From NCBI RefSeq assembly GCF_037572775.1, contig NZ_JBBHKA010000001.1:3534001-3598000 (forward strand): a DNA stretch of 64,000 nucleotides. The letters run 5' to 3'. This document shows, in pieces, positions 1 to 10,406 of this stretch. Origin of the DNA: Ramlibacter sp. PS4R-6. Lineage in GTDB: Bacteria; Pseudomonadota; Gammaproteobacteria; Burkholderiales; Burkholderiaceae_C. The translations under genes and the position numbers were made by a program. Below the pieces are notes generated by a model that was not told where the DNA came from, searched no databases, and saw only the letters and a program-made list of their open reading frames with translations. Within the stretch, counting starts at the first letter, position 1, and each line of letters begins with the position of its first letter.

Positions 1-471
1 CGCCGTAAGTGGTTGATTTGGTTTGGAGTTTAGTCCACGCCTGCAGCCCGGGAGCAGCCGGAGGTCGATGCCGCCGTGGCAATCACGTCAATCGTGGGGT
101 CGCGGCCATGGCCGACATTTCGAGACACCGATACGGAATACCAACCCGCGAGAAGTGAAAGCTCGCGGGCGGATCGAAGCGAGAACAACGTGCTCCTGGC
201 TTTCATCATGGCCTGCTGGCAGTGGCTCACGAGCCCGCCGAAGGCCGCCGCATGGAACCCGGGCTACCCCCTGACACGCCCCGCCGTCGCAGCGCTTCCC
301 GCCGCGCGGCCGCGTTTCGTCCCTCTCGCCCCCATCCACGTGCCCTGGCGCCTGCGTTCGAGCCCACCGCTCGCGTAAGCGCCCCCGCGGCAGTTCCCGT
401 CGTTTCGAAGCGTCCGTCCGGCATCGTTGCCCCGCCATGGGGCTGTTGATGTATTGAGAAGAAGGTGACGC
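1..471 (+). promoter_or_regulatory. Long leader region of rne
   Basis: About 470 bases precede the rne start and contain no ORF with convincing coding character. The clearest structure is a perfect 8-bp stem at 145-152 and 162-169 (CCCGCGAG with CTCGCGGG) closing a 9-base loop. A purine-rich Shine-Dalgarno (AAGGTG, about 464-469) lies just before the ATG. In enterobacteria a long structured rne leader lets RNase E cut and autoregulate its own mRNA; a similar role here is inferred only. I could not identify a confident promoter. The neighbouring gene lies beyond the left edge. Confidence 0.5.
145..169 (+). repeat. Perfect hairpin in rne leader
   Basis: Inverted repeat CCCGCGAG (145-152) and CTCGCGGG (162-169) with loop AAGTGAAAG. 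All eight pairs are Watson-Crick. It is too far from the ORF, and lacks a T-tract, to be a terminator for a visible gene. It is a candidate RNA element of the rne 5' untranslated region. Confidence 0.55.
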
Positions 472-3381
472 ATGAAACGCATGCTCATTAACGCCACGCA
501 GGCCGAAGAGCGCCGGCTGGCCATCGTCGACGGGCAGAAGCTCCTCGACTACGAGATCGAGATCGAAGGGCGCGAACAGCGCAAGGGCAACATCTACAAG
601 GCCGTCGTCACGCGCGTCGAGCCGTCGCTGGAAGCCTGTTTCGTCGACTACGGCGAGGACCGCCACGGCTTCCTGCCATTCAAGGAAATCTCCAAGACCT
701 ACTTCCAGGGCAACACGCCGCCCTCGCAGGCCCGGATCAACGACGTGATCAAGGAAGGCCAGGAGATCGTCGTCCAGGTCGAGAAGGAAGAGCGCGGCAA
801 CAAGGGCGCGGCCCTCACCACGTTCATCTCGCTGGCCGGCCGCTACGTCGTGCTCATGCCGAACAACCCGCGCGGCGGCGGCGTGAGCCGCCGCATCGAG
901 GGCGACGACCGGGCCGAGCTCAAGGAGAACATGGACCAGTTGGAGTACCCCAACGGCATGTCCATCATCGCGCGCACGGCCGGCATCGGCCGCAGCGCCG
1001 CCGAACTCCAGTGGGACCTGAACTACCTGCTCAAGCTGTGGACCGCCATCGACGGCGCGGCCAAGGGCGGCAAGGGCGCGTTCCTGATCTACCAGGAGTC
1101 GTCGCTGGTGATCCGCTGCATCCGGGATTACTTCAACCACGACATCGGCGACATCCTGATCGACACGGACGACATCTTCGACCAGGCGCACCAGTTCATG
1201 TCGCACGTCATGCCCGAGCATGCGGCGAAGGTGAAGCGCTACCGCGACGATGCCCCGCTGTTCTCGCGCTTCCAGATCGAGCACCAGATCGAATCGGCGT
1301 ACGCCCGCGAGGTGAAGCTGCCCTCCGGCGGCGTCGTGGTGATCGACCACACCGAAGCGCTGGTGTCCATCGACGTCAACTCCGCCCGCGCCATCAAGGG
1401 CGGCGACATCGAGGAGACGGCCACGCGCACCAACCTCGAAGCCGCCGACGAAGTGGCCCGCCAGATGCGCCTGCGCGACCTGGGCGGCCTGATCGTCATC
1501 GACTTCATCGACATGGAAGAGTCGCGCAACCGCCGCGAGGTGGAGAACCGCCTGCGCGACGCCCTGCGCCAGGACCGTGCGCGCGTGCAGTTCGGCACGA
1601 TCAGCAAGTTCGGGCTGATGGAGATGAGCCGCCAGCGCCTGCGCCCGGCGCTCTCCGAAGGCGCGTCCATCCCCTGCCCGCGCTGCGGCGGCCACGGCCA
1701 CATCCGCGACACGGAAAGCTCCGCGCTGCAGATCCTGCGCGTGATCCAGGAAGAGTCGATGAAGGACGGCACCGCCGCCGTGCACGTTCAGGTGCCGGTG
1801 GAAGTCGCTTCGTTCCTGCTGAACGAGAAGCGCACCGAGATCGCCAAGATCGAGCTCAAGCAGCGCATCGGCGTGATCATGGTGCCCAACAAGACGCTGG
1901 AGACGCCGCACTACAAGCTCGAGCGCCTGAAGCACGACGACGCACGCCTGGACAACCTGCAGGCCAGCTACCACATGGCCGAGGACTTCGAGGAAACGAC
2001 CGAGGTCACGCGCCGCACGCACGAGCGCACCAACAAGCAGGAGCCCATCATCAAGGGCGTGCTGCCCGATGCGCCGGCTCCCATGCCCGAGCCGAAGCCC
2101 GAGCCGCCGGTGCGCCAGCCGCAAGCCGCGAAGCCGCAGGCTCCCGTGGCCGCACGCGCACCCGCGCCGGCGCGCGCACCCGCAGCGCCGGCCGAAACCG
2201 GCTTCACGGCGTGGATCAAGGGCCTGTTCGGCATCGGCCCGGCGCCGGCACCCGCGCCCGTCCAGCCAGTGCAGCAAGCCAAGAAGGAAGAACGGCGCGA
2301 CGGCCAGCGTGGCGAGCAGCGCGGCGATGGCCGCGGTGACCGCAACCGCCGGGGCGACCGCAACCGTCGCGGCGAGCGCGGCGACCGGGGCGACCGCGGC
2401 GACCAGCGCCAGGGCGAGCAGCGGCGCGACCGCGTGGCGGCCGAAGGTGCCGAAGGCCAGCAGCAACAGCGGGGCCGCGACGACCAGCAGCGGCGCGAAC
2501 GGGGCGGCGAGCAGCCGCGCCGCGAGCGAGGCGAGCGAGGCGAGCGTGGCGAACGCGGTGAGCAGCGCGACAACCGCGAGCGCCAGCCGCAGCAGCGCGA
2601 GCCGCAACAGGCGGTGGGCGAGGTGCAAGGCGAACAGCGCGCGGAACGCGGCGATCGTGGCGATCGTGGCGAGCGCGGCGAAGGCCGGCGCGACCGCAAC
2701 CGCGACCGCAGCCGGGGCGAGCGCGCCCCGCGCGACCAGCAGCCGCAGGACGCCGCCGCGAACGACGAGCAGCAGCAGCCGCTCGAGGGCATGGGCGCGG
2801 AAGCGCCGGTGCAGCAGCGCGAAGGCGGCGAAGGTGAAGAGCGCCGTGAGCGCCGGTCACGCGACCGCTATGGCCGCGACCGTCGCGAGCGCGGCCCGCG
2901 CGAGGAAGTCGCCGCCTCCAACGAGGGCGCGACGCCGCCGCAGGAAGAGCGCCGCCCGCGCTACCCGACGGGCTTCGTGTCCGACGAGGAAGCCACCTCG
3001 ACGAACGAAGCGCCGGTGCAGCACGCAGCGCCCGAACAGGCGCGCGAACAGGCGCCCGTTCGGGCACCCGTCGCGGCCCCTGCGCCCGTCCATGCTCCCG
3101 CTACCAGCCGCGGGATGCCGAAAGCCAGGCCCTACAACCTGCCGGTCGACCAGCTCGCGCAGGTGGCCGAAGGCTCCGGCCTGCAATGGGTGAATTCGGA
3201 TTCGGAAAAGGTCGCTGCCGTGCAGGCCGCGATGGCCGCCGAGCCCAAGCCCGTGCACGTGCCGCGCGAGCGCCCGCCGCTCATCGAGCTCGACGAGGGC
3301 CCGCTGGTGATGGTGGAGACGAAGCGCGACCTGCGCGGCCTGCAGCTGCCGTTCGAGCAGCAGGGCCTGCCGCTGCAGTAA
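472..3381 (+). CDS. rne: Ribonuclease E
   Basis: Endoribonuclease of mRNA decay and rRNA/tRNA maturation, 969 residues. The N-terminal half holds the S1 RNA-binding domain (about 38-118) and the DNase I-like catalytic domain, with Mg-binding aspartates D301 (SIDVNS) and D344 (IDFIDMEE), and the zinc-link CPRC at 402-405. [11 protein letters not shown] (about 577-587) looks like the amphipathic membrane-targeting helix of the scaffold half. Residues about 605-780 are a low-complexity Arg/Gly/Asp/Glu region (GDR/GER/RRG units) typical of an RNA-binding, degradosome-scaffold tail. The last 60 residues are ordered and acidic, with motif [11 protein letters not shown]. The start at 472 follows an AAGGTG ribosome site. 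The stop lies three bases from the convergent hemY stop. Confidence 0.97.
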   Translation: MKRMLINATQAEERRLAIVDGQKLLDYEIEIEGREQRKGNIYKAVVTRVEPSLEACFVDYGEDRHGFLPFKEISKTYFQGNTPPSQARINDVIKEGQEIVVQVEKEERGNKGAALTTFISLAGRYVVLMPNNPRGGGVSRRIEGDDRAELKENMDQLEYPNGMSIIARTAGIGRSAAELQWDLNYLLKLWTAIDGAAKGGKGAFLIYQESSLVIRCIRDYFNHDIGDILIDTDDIFDQAHQFMSHVMPEHAAKVKRYRDDAPLFSRFQIEHQIESAYAREVKLPSGGVVVIDHTEALVSIDVNSARAIKGGDIEETATRTNLEAADEVARQMRLRDLGGLIVIDFIDMEESRNRREVENRLRDALRQDRARVQFGTISKFGLMEMSRQRLRPALSEGASIPCPRCGGHGHIRDTESSALQILRVIQEESMKDGTAAVHVQVPVEVASFLLNEKRTEIAKIELKQRIGVIMVPNKTLETPHYKLERLKHDDARLDNLQASYHMAEDFEETTEVTRRTHERTNKQEPIIKGVLPDAPAPMPEPKPEPPVRQPQAAKPQAPVAARAPAPARAPAAPAETGFTAWIKGLFGIGPAPAPAPVQPVQQAKKEERRDGQRGEQRGDGRGDRNRRGDRNRRGERGDRGDRGDQRQGEQRRDRVAAEGAEGQQQQRGRDDQQRRERGGEQPRRERGERGERGERGEQRDNRERQPQQREPQQAVGEVQGEQRAERGDRGDRGERGEGRRDRNRDRSRGERAPRDQQPQDAAANDEQQQPLEGMGAEAPVQQREGGEGEERRERRSRDRYGRDRRERGPREEVAASNEGATPPQEERRPRYPTGFVSDEEATSTNEAPVQHAAPEQAREQAPVRAPVAAPAPVHAPATSRGMPKARPYNLPVDQLAQVAEGSGLQWVNSDSEKVAAVQAAMAAEPKPVHVPRERPPLIELDEGPLVMVETKRDLRGLQLPFEQQGLPLQ

Positions 3382-3384
3382 GCG

Positions 3385-4638
3385 TCACTCGGTCGCGGCG
3401 CGCTTCCATGCGCGCGCGGCCGCTTCCGCATCCCCGCGCTGCTCGGCAAGCTCCGCCACCGCGCGCCATGCGTTGCGGTGCAGGCGCGGGTCCTGGATAC
3501 CCAGGGCCGCCTGCCCGAGCAATTGCTGCGCCTTGCCCCACAGCTGGCGCTTCATGCACGCCATCCCGGCGAGGTATTGCAGCGTCGCGTCGCGCGGATT
3601 GGCGCGCTGCGCCGTTTCGATACGTGCAAGCCACGTCGCATCGAGCGTGTCGAGCCCCGTTTCGAGCGCTCGCACGAGCTTGACCTTGGCGGTGTCGCCG
3701 AGCTGGTGCTGCTGGTCCCACACGGGCAACAGCCATTCCCGCGCCACCTGGGCGTCGCCGCCGAGCATCACCAGCCGCTGCGCCGCATGGATGGCGAGCT
3801 CGGGCATCTCGCGCTCCGCCGCCTCCAGCGACAGCCACGTGCGCTGCAGCTGCTGCGCATCGTGTGCGCCATTGAGCATGTCCATCGCAAGGCCGCGCAC
3901 GATGCTCTCGGCGGCCGTACTGGAGAACGCGCGGTGCTTGGCGAGCAGGCGCGCCGTCTCCAGCGCGTCCGCGGTCTGCCGCGCCAGCCGGGCGGCCTTC
4001 AGCTTCATGCGCATCGCCAGCGTGCGCCGCGCCGCGCCCTGCGGCAGCTCGCGCAGCCAGGCAATGGCGGCATCGGGGTCGCGGTCGTCGAGCGACCAGC
4101 GCGCCGCGCGCATCAGCGCGCCTTCGCGCGTCTCCTGCGCGTCGCGCGCCGCGCCTTCGTCGAGTGCGAGCTTCAGGTGTTCCTCGCGCGCCGGCTTGTC
4201 CTGGAGGGACTGCGCGCTCTCGGCAGCCAGCAGGTGGGCCAACGTTCGCACTTGGGCGCCGTTGGCCGGCGCGTGCCCGCCGGACGTCAGCGACTTCTCC
4301 TGGCCCAGCGCGGCCTCGGCGGCCTTGCGCGCGCGGATGAAGCGGCCGGCGATCAGGTGCGAGAACGAGTCCAGCACCGACGCGTGCATCGCCCTTTCCT
4401 TCTGCTGCGTACGCCAGCGCAGCGCCTGCCGGGGCATGTCGAACAGCGCGGACAGCGCGCCCAGCGCCACGTGCAGCAGCACGAACGCACCCACGAGCAG
4501 CAGCAGCACGAGGTTGAGCGACAGGTCCAGGCGCCACGGCGGCCAGAACAGCGTGACCGTGCCCTGGTTGTTGCCGGCGAACAGCGCCACCGCCACGGCA
4601 ATGCCGAACAGGGCCAGGAGCCACAGGGCCGCGCGCAT
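3385..4638 (-). CDS. hemY: HemY-family haem-synthesis membrane protein
   Basis: 417 residues. Two hydrophobic segments near the N terminus (about 4-21 and 41-62) are followed by an Ala/Leu-rich helical region with tetratricopeptide-like repeats, the layout of the proteobacterial HemY_N/TPR protein. This family is not the Gram-positive protoporphyrinogen oxidase of the same name; its exact role in haem synthesis is unclear. It is the last gene of hemC-hemD-hemX-hemY, six bases after hemX, which supports the name. It is convergent with rne with three bases between stops. Confidence 0.9.
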   Translation of the reverse strand: MRAALWLLALFGIAVAVALFAGNNQGTVTLFWPPWRLDLSLNLVLLLLVGAFVLLHVALGALSALFDMPRQALRWRTQQKERAMHASVLDSFSHLIAGRFIRARKAAEAALGQEKSLTSGGHAPANGAQVRTLAHLLAAESAQSLQDKPAREEHLKLALDEGAARDAQETREGALMRAARWSLDDRDPDAAIAWLRELPQGAARRTLAMRMKLKAARLARQTADALETARLLAKHRAFSSTAAESIVRGLAMDMLNGAHDAQQLQRTWLSLEAAEREMPELAIHAAQRLVMLGGDAQVAREWLLPVWDQQHQLGDTAKVKLVRALETGLDTLDATWLARIETAQRANPRDATLQYLAGMACMKRQLWGKAQQLLGQAALGIQDPRLHRNAWRAVAELAEQRGDAEAAARAWKRAATE

Positions 4639-4644
4639 CGCGGC

Positions 4645-5724
4645 CTACCTGCCCGCCGCGGCGGTCGCCAGCACCGCGAGCGTCTCGTCGATGCGCGGCA
4701 CTTCCACGGCGCGCAGCTGCGACTGCACCTGCTGCAGCTGCTGCACGGTGCCCTGCGTCTTGCGCGAATTCGCATCGAAGTACTTGCGCAGCGCAGCCCC
4801 CGCCGAGGTGACGTCGGCACGGGCCGCTTCCATCTGCCGCGACAGCACTTCCAGGCGCGCGTTGAGCAGCTTGAGCTTGACGTTCTCGCGCACGAAGAAA
4901 CCCTGGTCGGGCGAGAGCAGCACGGCTTCGGGCTCGTCGATGCGGCTCACGCGCACCAGGCCGCGCGCCTCCTCGCGGATGTCGGCCAGCGCCTGCTCCC
5001 ACCACGGCAGCTTCGTCGGCGCTTCCTTCCTCCGCGCCGAAGCCGCCGGCGCCGCTGCGGTGGCGTTTGCCAGCGGCAGCTCGTCGACCTGGCGCGTGAT
5101 CTCGTCCAGGCGCGCGAGCAGCGAAGGCACGTCGGCCACCGTCGCGCCCTTGATGCGGTCGATGTCGCGCAGCACGGCCGAGCGCACGCGCGCCAGGCGC
5201 GGCTGGCCGCTGCGTTCGAGGCGCTGGTCGGCGCCGCGCATCGCGGCCAGCAGCGGCTCGACGCTGCCCGTCAGCTGCGCCTGCTGCTGCGCCAGGCGCA
5301 GGCCCGACTCGATGTCGACCAGCATGTTCTCGTCGCGCGAGCGCGAGAGGCTTTGCACCAGTTCCTCGACCTGGCTGCGCTGCAGCGCGACTTCGGCCAG
5401 GCGCGTGTCGAGCACCGCCTGGCGCGCGGCGGTCTCGCGCGCGAGCTCCTGGGCCTGCTTGGCGAGCGTGCGCGCCTCCACCGACGTGTTGCCCGATTCC
5501 TGCGACTGGCGCGCGAGCTGCTCCTGGATGTTGGAGAGCCTTTGCCACAGCAGGCCGCTGGCGAGGAGCGCCAGGCCCGCGACGATGATCAGTGCGTAGA
5601 GAAGGCCGCGCGTGACGACGACGGCGCCGGGCGCGCTCGCCGGGTCGGACGCGGGCGGCGGCGCGGGCTCCAGGGCCGGGACCTGGCTCGAAGCGAGGGA
5701 CGGGTCGTTCGGCTCGGAGCTCAT
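4645..5724 (-). CDS. hemX: HemX-family protein (uroporphyrinogen-III methyltransferase-like annotation)
   Basis: 359 residues starting at MSSEPND. A Pro/Ala-rich cytoplasmic N terminus, one transmembrane helix (about 40-60) and a long predicted coiled coil (from about 61, WQRLSNIQEQ) lead into a C-terminal helical domain. HemX proteins are often labelled uroporphyrinogen-III C-methyltransferase, but no SAM-methyltransferase motifs are visible, so I do not assert catalysis. The start codon overlaps the hemD stop as ATGA (5721-5724), implying coupled translation. A longer in-frame reading upstream overlaps hemD and is not used. Confidence 0.88.
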   Translation of the reverse strand: MSSEPNDPSLASSQVPALEPAPPPASDPASAPGAVVVTRGLLYALIIVAGLALLASGLLWQRLSNIQEQLARQSQESGNTSVEARTLAKQAQELARETAARQAVLDTRLAEVALQRSQVEELVQSLSRSRDENMLVDIESGLRLAQQQAQLTGSVEPLLAAMRGADQRLERSGQPRLARVRSAVLRDIDRIKGATVADVPSLLARLDEITRQVDELPLANATAAAPAASARRKEAPTKLPWWEQALADIREEARGLVRVSRIDEPEAVLLSPDQGFFVRENVKLKLLNARLEVLSRQMEAARADVTSAGAALRKYFDANSRKTQGTVQQLQQVQSQLRAVEVPRIDETLAVLATAAAGR

Positions 5725-6485
5725 CCGAGCGATTCTAGGTCGGCCACCACCGCCTCGAGGGGCGGGCGTGACACGCGCACAACAGCGAAGCCCGCCGCGC
5801 GCGCTGCATCGGCGATGCGCGGATGCGTCGCGACGGCGCGGGCGCGCGACCAGTCGACGCCCGGCAGTTGTGCCTGGAGATTGGCGATGGCCTGCGAACT
5901 GCTGAAGAGCCAGGCGCTGCCATCGCTCGCGGCCCGCGCGGCCCATTCGCGGTCCGCGTCCGACAGTTTCGGGCAGGCGCGCACGTACGCGACGACGGCT
6001 TCGGGCCGCGCGCCCTTCTCCAGCAGCCGCTGCTCCAGCCACTCGCGGCCCGCCGGCTGTTGCGAACCGGCGTCGGCGCCGCGCACCAGCAGCACGCGGG
6101 CACCCGCTTCGGCTTGGGCTTGGACGACGTCCCACAGCGCCTCGGAATCGAAGCGCGGCGCATCGGCGGGCGGGGCGTCGATGCGGTCACGCGCGACGCC
6201 CGCCGCGAGCAATGCGCCCAACGTGCCCGCGCCGGTGGCCCACGCCCGCGTGCCGAACGCCGTTGCCGCGGGCGCAGCCGCGAAGAAGCCGCGCACGGCA
6301 TTGGCGCTGACGAACATCGCGGCGCGATAGTGCGTGATGCGCAACCACGCGTCCTGCAAGGCACGCGCGTCGCCTGCCGGGAGGATCTGGATCAGGGGCA
6401 AGGCCACCGGGGCGAACCCCGCCGAGCGCAGGCCCTCGACCCACTCGGCCGCTTCAGCGGCCGGCCGGGTGACGATCACGCGCAT
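5721..6485 (-). CDS. hemD: Uroporphyrinogen-III synthase
   Basis: 254 residues from MRVIVTRPAAEA, the usual N terminus of the family. The enzyme closes and inverts ring D of hydroxymethylbilane to give uroporphyrinogen III, the branch point to haem, sirohaem and cobalamin. Sequence conservation in HemD is low; identification rests on the VTRP start, the motifs FVSANAVRGF and AWLFSSSQAI, the correct length, and position directly after hemC with a 7-base gap. It overlaps hemX by four bases. Confidence 0.93.
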   Translation of the reverse strand: MRVIVTRPAAEAAEWVEGLRSAGFAPVALPLIQILPAGDARALQDAWLRITHYRAAMFVSANAVRGFFAAAPAATAFGTRAWATGAGTLGALLAAGVARDRIDAPPADAPRFDSEALWDVVQAQAEAGARVLLVRGADAGSQQPAGREWLEQRLLEKGARPEAVVAYVRACPKLSDADREWAARAASDGSAWLFSSSQAIANLQAQLPGVDWSRARAVATHPRIADAARAAGFAVVRVSRPPLEAVVADLESLG

Positions 6486-6492
6486 GGCCGCC

Positions 6493-7401
6493 TCAGTGCG
6501 CACCGGCGGCGCGCAGGCGGCCCGCGACTTCCGCGCCGAGGGCCCGGGCTTGCGCAAGGTCGGCCACCGCGGCGGCCGATTGCGCACGCAAGAGCGGACC
6601 CGTGCCTTCCGCGTCGCCCCACGCCGCGCGCAGCTGCAAATACTCGCCCGAATACGCCGCGTAGGCGGCCAACGGCATCGAGCAACTGCCTCCCAATGCC
6701 CGGCTCACTTCGCGCTCCGCGGCAACGGCCATCCACGTGGCGTGATGCGAAAGCGGCTCCAGCGCGGCGGCCAGGTCGCTGCGCTCGGCACGGATCTCGA
6801 TGCCCAGCGCGCCCTGGCCGGCGGAGGGCAGCATTTCTTCCGGCTCGAACGTCGCGCGGATGCGGTCCGCGAGGCCCAGGCGCTTGAGGCCGGCGGCCGC
6901 CAGCACGATCGCGTCGTACTGGCCTTCGTCGAGCTTGCGCAGGCGCGTGTCGAGGTTGCCGCGCAGCGGCTCGATGCGCAGGTCGGGGCGCAGCGATCGC
7001 AGCAGCACGACGCGGCGCAGGCTGGACGTGCCGACCAGCGCGCCTTGCGGCAGCTCGGCCAGCGACGCGGCCTTGTTGGACACGAAGGCATCGCGCGGAT
7101 CCTCGCGCTCCATCACGCAGGCGAGCTCGAAACCCGCCGGCAGTTCCATGGGCACGTCCTTGAGCGAGTGCACGGCAATGTCGGCGCGGCCCTCCTCGAG
7201 CGCCACCTCGAGTTCCTTCACGAAGAGGCCCTTGCCGCCCACCTTGGACAGCGTGCGGTCGAGGATCTGGTCGCCGCGCGTGGTCATGCCGAGCAGCGAC
7301 ACGGGGTGCCCACGTTCCTCGAGCAGCGCCTTCACGTGCTCCGCCTGCCACAGGGCCAGGCGGCTTTCGCGCGTCGCGATCACGAGTCGGTTCGTCGTCA
7401 T
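6493..7401 (-). CDS. hemC: Hydroxymethylbilane synthase (porphobilinogen deaminase)
   Basis: 302 residues from ATG at 7401 (a GTG one codon upstream is also possible). It polymerises four porphobilinogens. Visible family motifs are [12 protein letters not shown] at the N terminus, [25 protein letters not shown] with its catalytic aspartate, [19 protein letters not shown], and the dipyrromethane cofactor cysteine C240 in GGSCSMP. It heads the hemCDXY operon and is divergent from ppc across 47 bases. That gap carries a palindrome able to supply -10 elements in both directions. Confidence 0.97.
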   Translation of the reverse strand: MTTNRLVIATRESRLALWQAEHVKALLEERGHPVSLLGMTTRGDQILDRTLSKVGGKGLFVKELEVALEEGRADIAVHSLKDVPMELPAGFELACVMEREDPRDAFVSNKAASLAELPQGALVGTSSLRRVVLLRSLRPDLRIEPLRGNLDTRLRKLDEGQYDAIVLAAAGLKRLGLADRIRATFEPEEMLPSAGQGALGIEIRAERSDLAAALEPLSHHATWMAVAAEREVSRALGGSCSMPLAAYAAYSGEYLQLRAAWGDAEGTGPLLRAQSAAAVADLAQARALGAEVAGRLRAAGAH

Positions 7402-7426
7402 CACTCTGTAATGCTTAAACAGTCGT

Positions 7427-7440
7427 CGATGCTAGCATCG
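7427..7440. promoter_or_regulatory. Palindromic bidirectional -10 candidate (hemC/ppc)
   Basis: A perfect 14-bp palindrome, CGATGCTAGCATCG, sits in the 47-base gap. Each strand reads TAGCAT, a fair match to TATAAT. On the plus strand (7433-7438) the start point would fall near 7445, four bases before the ppc ATG. On the minus strand (7434-7429) it would fall near 7422, 21 bases before hemC. No good -35 boxes are visible. An operator for a dimeric regulator is the alternative. Confidence 0.4.
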
Positions 7441-7448
7441 CCCGCACC

Positions 7449-10250
7449 ATGCCGCCGGACACGCCCCCCACGACGCCCTCGCGCCGCGCGCGCGAGAACG
7501 AGAAGCCCCTGATCGAAGACATCCGCCTTCTGGGCCGCATCCTGGGCGACGTGATCCGCGAGCAGGAAGGCGTGGAAGCGTACGAGCTGATCGAGCGGGT
7601 GCGCAAGTTCTCGGTGGCATTCCGGCGCGATGCGGACCACGAGGCGGACCGGGCGCTGAAGGCGCTGCTCAAGTCGCTGTCGAGCGAGCAGACGGTCAGC
7701 GTGATCCGTGCGTTCACCTACTTCTCGCACCTGGCCAACCTGGCGGAAGACCGGCACCACATCCGCCGCCGCTCGATCCACGAGCGCGCCGGCGACCAGC
7801 AGGAGGGCAGCATCGAGGTGGCGCTGGCGCGCCTGCGCTGGGCGGGCATCGGTGCGAAGTCCGTCTCCCAACTCCTCGCGCACAGCTACCTCTCGCCCGT
7901 CCTGACCGCGCACCCGACGGAAGTGCAGCGCAAGAGCATCCTGGATGCCGAACGCGACATCGCGAATCTCCTGACCGCACGCGACGAGATCAAGGCGCGT
8001 GCCTTGCCCAAGGACGCGCTGGCGCCGCGCGAGCTTGCGGCGAACGAGGCGCACATGCGGGCGCGGGTGTTGCAGCTGTGGCAAACGCGCTTGCTGCGGT
8101 TTACGAAGCTCACGGTGGCGGACGAGATCGAGAACGCGCTGTCGTATTACGAGGCGACCTTCCTGCGCGAGATTCCGAAGCTCTACGCGCATCTCGAACG
8201 CGAACTCGGCTCGCAACCCGTGGCTTCCTTCCTGCGCATGGGCCAATGGATCGGCGGGGACCGCGACGGCAACCCGAACGTGACGGCGCAGACGCTGGAG
8301 TACGCGCTGCGCCGCCAATCGGAAGTGGCGCTGCGCCACTTCCTCACCGAAGTGCACTTCCTCGGCCAGGAGCTCTCGCAATCGGCGCTCCTCGTTGCCA
8401 TCACGCCCCAGATGCGCGCGCTGGCCGACAGCTCGCCGGACATGACCGAGCACCGGCTCGACGAGCCGTATCGCCGCGCGCTGACCGGGATGTATGCGCG
8501 GCTGGCGGCGACATTGAAGGAGTTCACCGGCGGCGACGCGGCGCGGCATGCGATCCCGCCGCAGAACCCCTATGCCAGCTCGCAGGAGTTCCTGGCCGAC
8601 CTGCGCACGATCGAAGCTTCCCTCCTCGCCCACCATGGCGGCGCGATCGTGCAGCAAAGGCTGCATCCCTTGATCCGCGCGGTGGAAGTGTTCGGCTTCC
8701 ACTTGGCCACGGTGGATTTGCGCCAAAGCTCCGACCAGCATGAGTTGGTGGTTGCGGAATTGCTGTCGGTGGCCCGCATCGAGGCGGACTACGCCAAGCT
8801 CGACGAACCCGCCCGGCGCGAGCTGCTGGTGCGCCTGCTGTGCGACGCGCGCCCCTTGCGCGTGATGGGCGCGCAGTACAGCGAGCTTGCCAAGAAGGAG
8901 CTGGCCATCTTCGAGATGGCCCTGGCCATGCGCTCGCGCCTGGGCGCGCAGGCGATCCGCCACTACATCATCAGCCACACCGAGGACGTCTCCGACCTGC
9001 TCGAAGTCCTGCTGCTGCAGAAGGAAGCGGGCCTCATGCGCGGCACCCTCGATGACGACGCGCAGGCGCAGCTGATCGTCGTGCCCCTGTTCGAAACCAT
9101 CGAGGACCTGCGAAACGCCGCGCGCATCATGCGCGAGTTCTACCGGCTGCCGGGCGTGGCTCGCCTGGTGCAGCGCTCGGGCGCCGAGCAGGACATCATG
9201 CTGGGCTACAGCGACTCCAACAAGGACGGGGGCATCTTCACCAGCAACTGGGAGCTGTACCGCGCGGGCACCGCCTTGGTCAACCTGTTCGAGCAACTGG
9301 CCAACAGCCACAACATCCAGCTGCGCATGTTCCACGGGCGCGGTGGCACCGTGGGCCGAGGCGGCGGCCCCAGCTACCAGGCGATCCTGGCGCAGCCGCC
9401 GGGCACCGTGCGCGGTCAGATCCGCCTGACCGAACAGGGCGAGGTGATCGGCTCCAAATACGCCAACCCGGAGATCGGGCGGCGCAACCTGGAGACGCTG
9501 GTCGCCGCCACGCTCGAAGCGAGTCTCTTGCAACCGAGCAAGCCGGCACCGAAGGAATTCATCGCCGCGGCCGAAGCCCTGTCGCAAGCGAGCATGAAAG
9601 CCTACCGGGCCCTCGTCTACGAAACCCCCGGCTTCACCGACTACTTCTTCGGCTCGACTCCCATCCGCGAGATCGCCGAGCTGAACATCGGCTCGCGCCC
9701 GGCCTCGCGCAAGTCCAGCCACAGGATCGAGGACCTGCGCGCCATCCCCTGGAGCTTCAGCTGGGGCCAGTGCCGCCTGACGCTGCCGGGCTGGTACGGG
9801 TTCGGTTCGGCCGTGGAGTCTTTCCTCGCCGAGGACAAGCGCAACCAACTGGCCTTGCTGCAGCGCATGTACCGCAACTGGCCGTTCCTCAAGGCGCTGC
9901 TGTCCAACATCGACATGGTGCTGGCCAAGAGCGACCTGGCCTTGGCCTCGCGCTACGCGGAGCTCGTGGGCGATGCGAAGCTGAGAAAGCGCATCTTCGC
10001 CACCATCGAGGCGGAGTGGCACCGCACGGTGGAAGCACTCAACGCCATCACCGGCGAGAGGCAGCGCCTGGCGGGCAACGCCGCGCTGGCGCGCTCCATC
10101 CGCCACCGCTTCCCCTACATCGACCCGCTGCACCACCTGCAGGTGGAATTGGTGCGCCGCCACAGGGAAGGGGAGCTGGACGAGCGGGCGCGACGCGGCA
10201 TCCACATCTCGATCAATGGAATTGCAGCAGGGTTGAGGAACACGGGGTGA
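7449..10250 (+). CDS. ppc: Phosphoenolpyruvate carboxylase
   Basis: 933 residues, the normal bacterial length. It carboxylates PEP with bicarbonate to oxaloacetate, an anaplerotic reaction. Seen are the catalytic histidine H155 in [12 protein letters not shown], the signature [11 protein letters not shown] (from about 585), [14 protein letters not shown] (H629), and a conserved C-terminal region ending [13 protein letters not shown]. The start is MPPDTPP at 7449, only nine bases after the promoter-like palindrome, so the transcript leader is probably very short. It is followed by a dispersed inverted repeat. Confidence 0.97.
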   Translation: MPPDTPPTTPSRRARENEKPLIEDIRLLGRILGDVIREQEGVEAYELIERVRKFSVAFRRDADHEADRALKALLKSLSSEQTVSVIRAFTYFSHLANLAEDRHHIRRRSIHERAGDQQEGSIEVALARLRWAGIGAKSVSQLLAHSYLSPVLTAHPTEVQRKSILDAERDIANLLTARDEIKARALPKDALAPRELAANEAHMRARVLQLWQTRLLRFTKLTVADEIENALSYYEATFLREIPKLYAHLERELGSQPVASFLRMGQWIGGDRDGNPNVTAQTLEYALRRQSEVALRHFLTEVHFLGQELSQSALLVAITPQMRALADSSPDMTEHRLDEPYRRALTGMYARLAATLKEFTGGDAARHAIPPQNPYASSQEFLADLRTIEASLLAHHGGAIVQQRLHPLIRAVEVFGFHLATVDLRQSSDQHELVVAELLSVARIEADYAKLDEPARRELLVRLLCDARPLRVMGAQYSELAKKELAIFEMALAMRSRLGAQAIRHYIISHTEDVSDLLEVLLLQKEAGLMRGTLDDDAQAQLIVVPLFETIEDLRNAARIMREFYRLPGVARLVQRSGAEQDIMLGYSDSNKDGGIFTSNWELYRAGTALVNLFEQLANSHNIQLRMFHGRGGTVGRGGGPSYQAILAQPPGTVRGQIRLTEQGEVIGSKYANPEIGRRNLETLVAATLEASLLQPSKPAPKEFIAAAEALSQASMKAYRALVYETPGFTDYFFGSTPIREIAELNIGSRPASRKSSHRIEDLRAIPWSFSWGQCRLTLPGWYGFGSAVESFLAEDKRNQLALLQRMYRNWPFLKALLSNIDMVLAKSDLALASRYAELVGDAKLRKRIFATIEAEWHRTVEALNAITGERQRLAGNAALARSIRHRFPYIDPLHHLQVELVRRHREGELDERARRGIHISINGIAAGLRNTG

Positions 10251-10252
10251 AA

Positions 10253-10287
10253 GACGCTGGATCCCGGCCTGCGCCGGGATGACAAAC
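10253..10287. repeat. Dispersed palindromic repeat, copy 1
   Basis: Arms ATCCCGG (10261-10267) and CCGGGAT (10274-10280) flank a 6-base centre, with a conserved flank reading GTCAT / ATCCAGCG on the minus strand. The same architecture recurs at 25672-25703. Both copies lie just after a stop codon (ppc, hemA). This resembles the REP-like intergenic palindromes common in proteobacteria. It could act as a weak terminator or 3'-end stabiliser but lacks a T-tract. Confidence 0.7.
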
Positions 10288-10406
10288 CACGCGGAGCTCG
10301 GTTTGTCAGTTGTCGGTCAGATGACGGTTCGTGTCAGCGGCAAGACAGGCTTTGCGCCGAATCTTCGCAGCAGGGATGCTGTCACCACGCTTCGAGGAGA
10401 ACCGCC

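Noticed and set aside
88-2628. Long open frame (846 codons) antisense to rne
   Set aside because: High-GC codon-position bias leaves antisense frames open. Its translation is low-complexity and mirrors the rne repeats; rne has clear catalytic motifs.
3281-5548. 755-codon frame overlapping hemY and hemX
   Set aside because: Same strand, different frame, Arg/Ala-rich. hemY and hemX explain the region.
7401-10205. 934-codon frame antisense to ppc
   Set aside because: Shadow of ppc. It has no ribosome site or domain, and the predicted protein is compositionally biased (His/Arg/Gln/Val).
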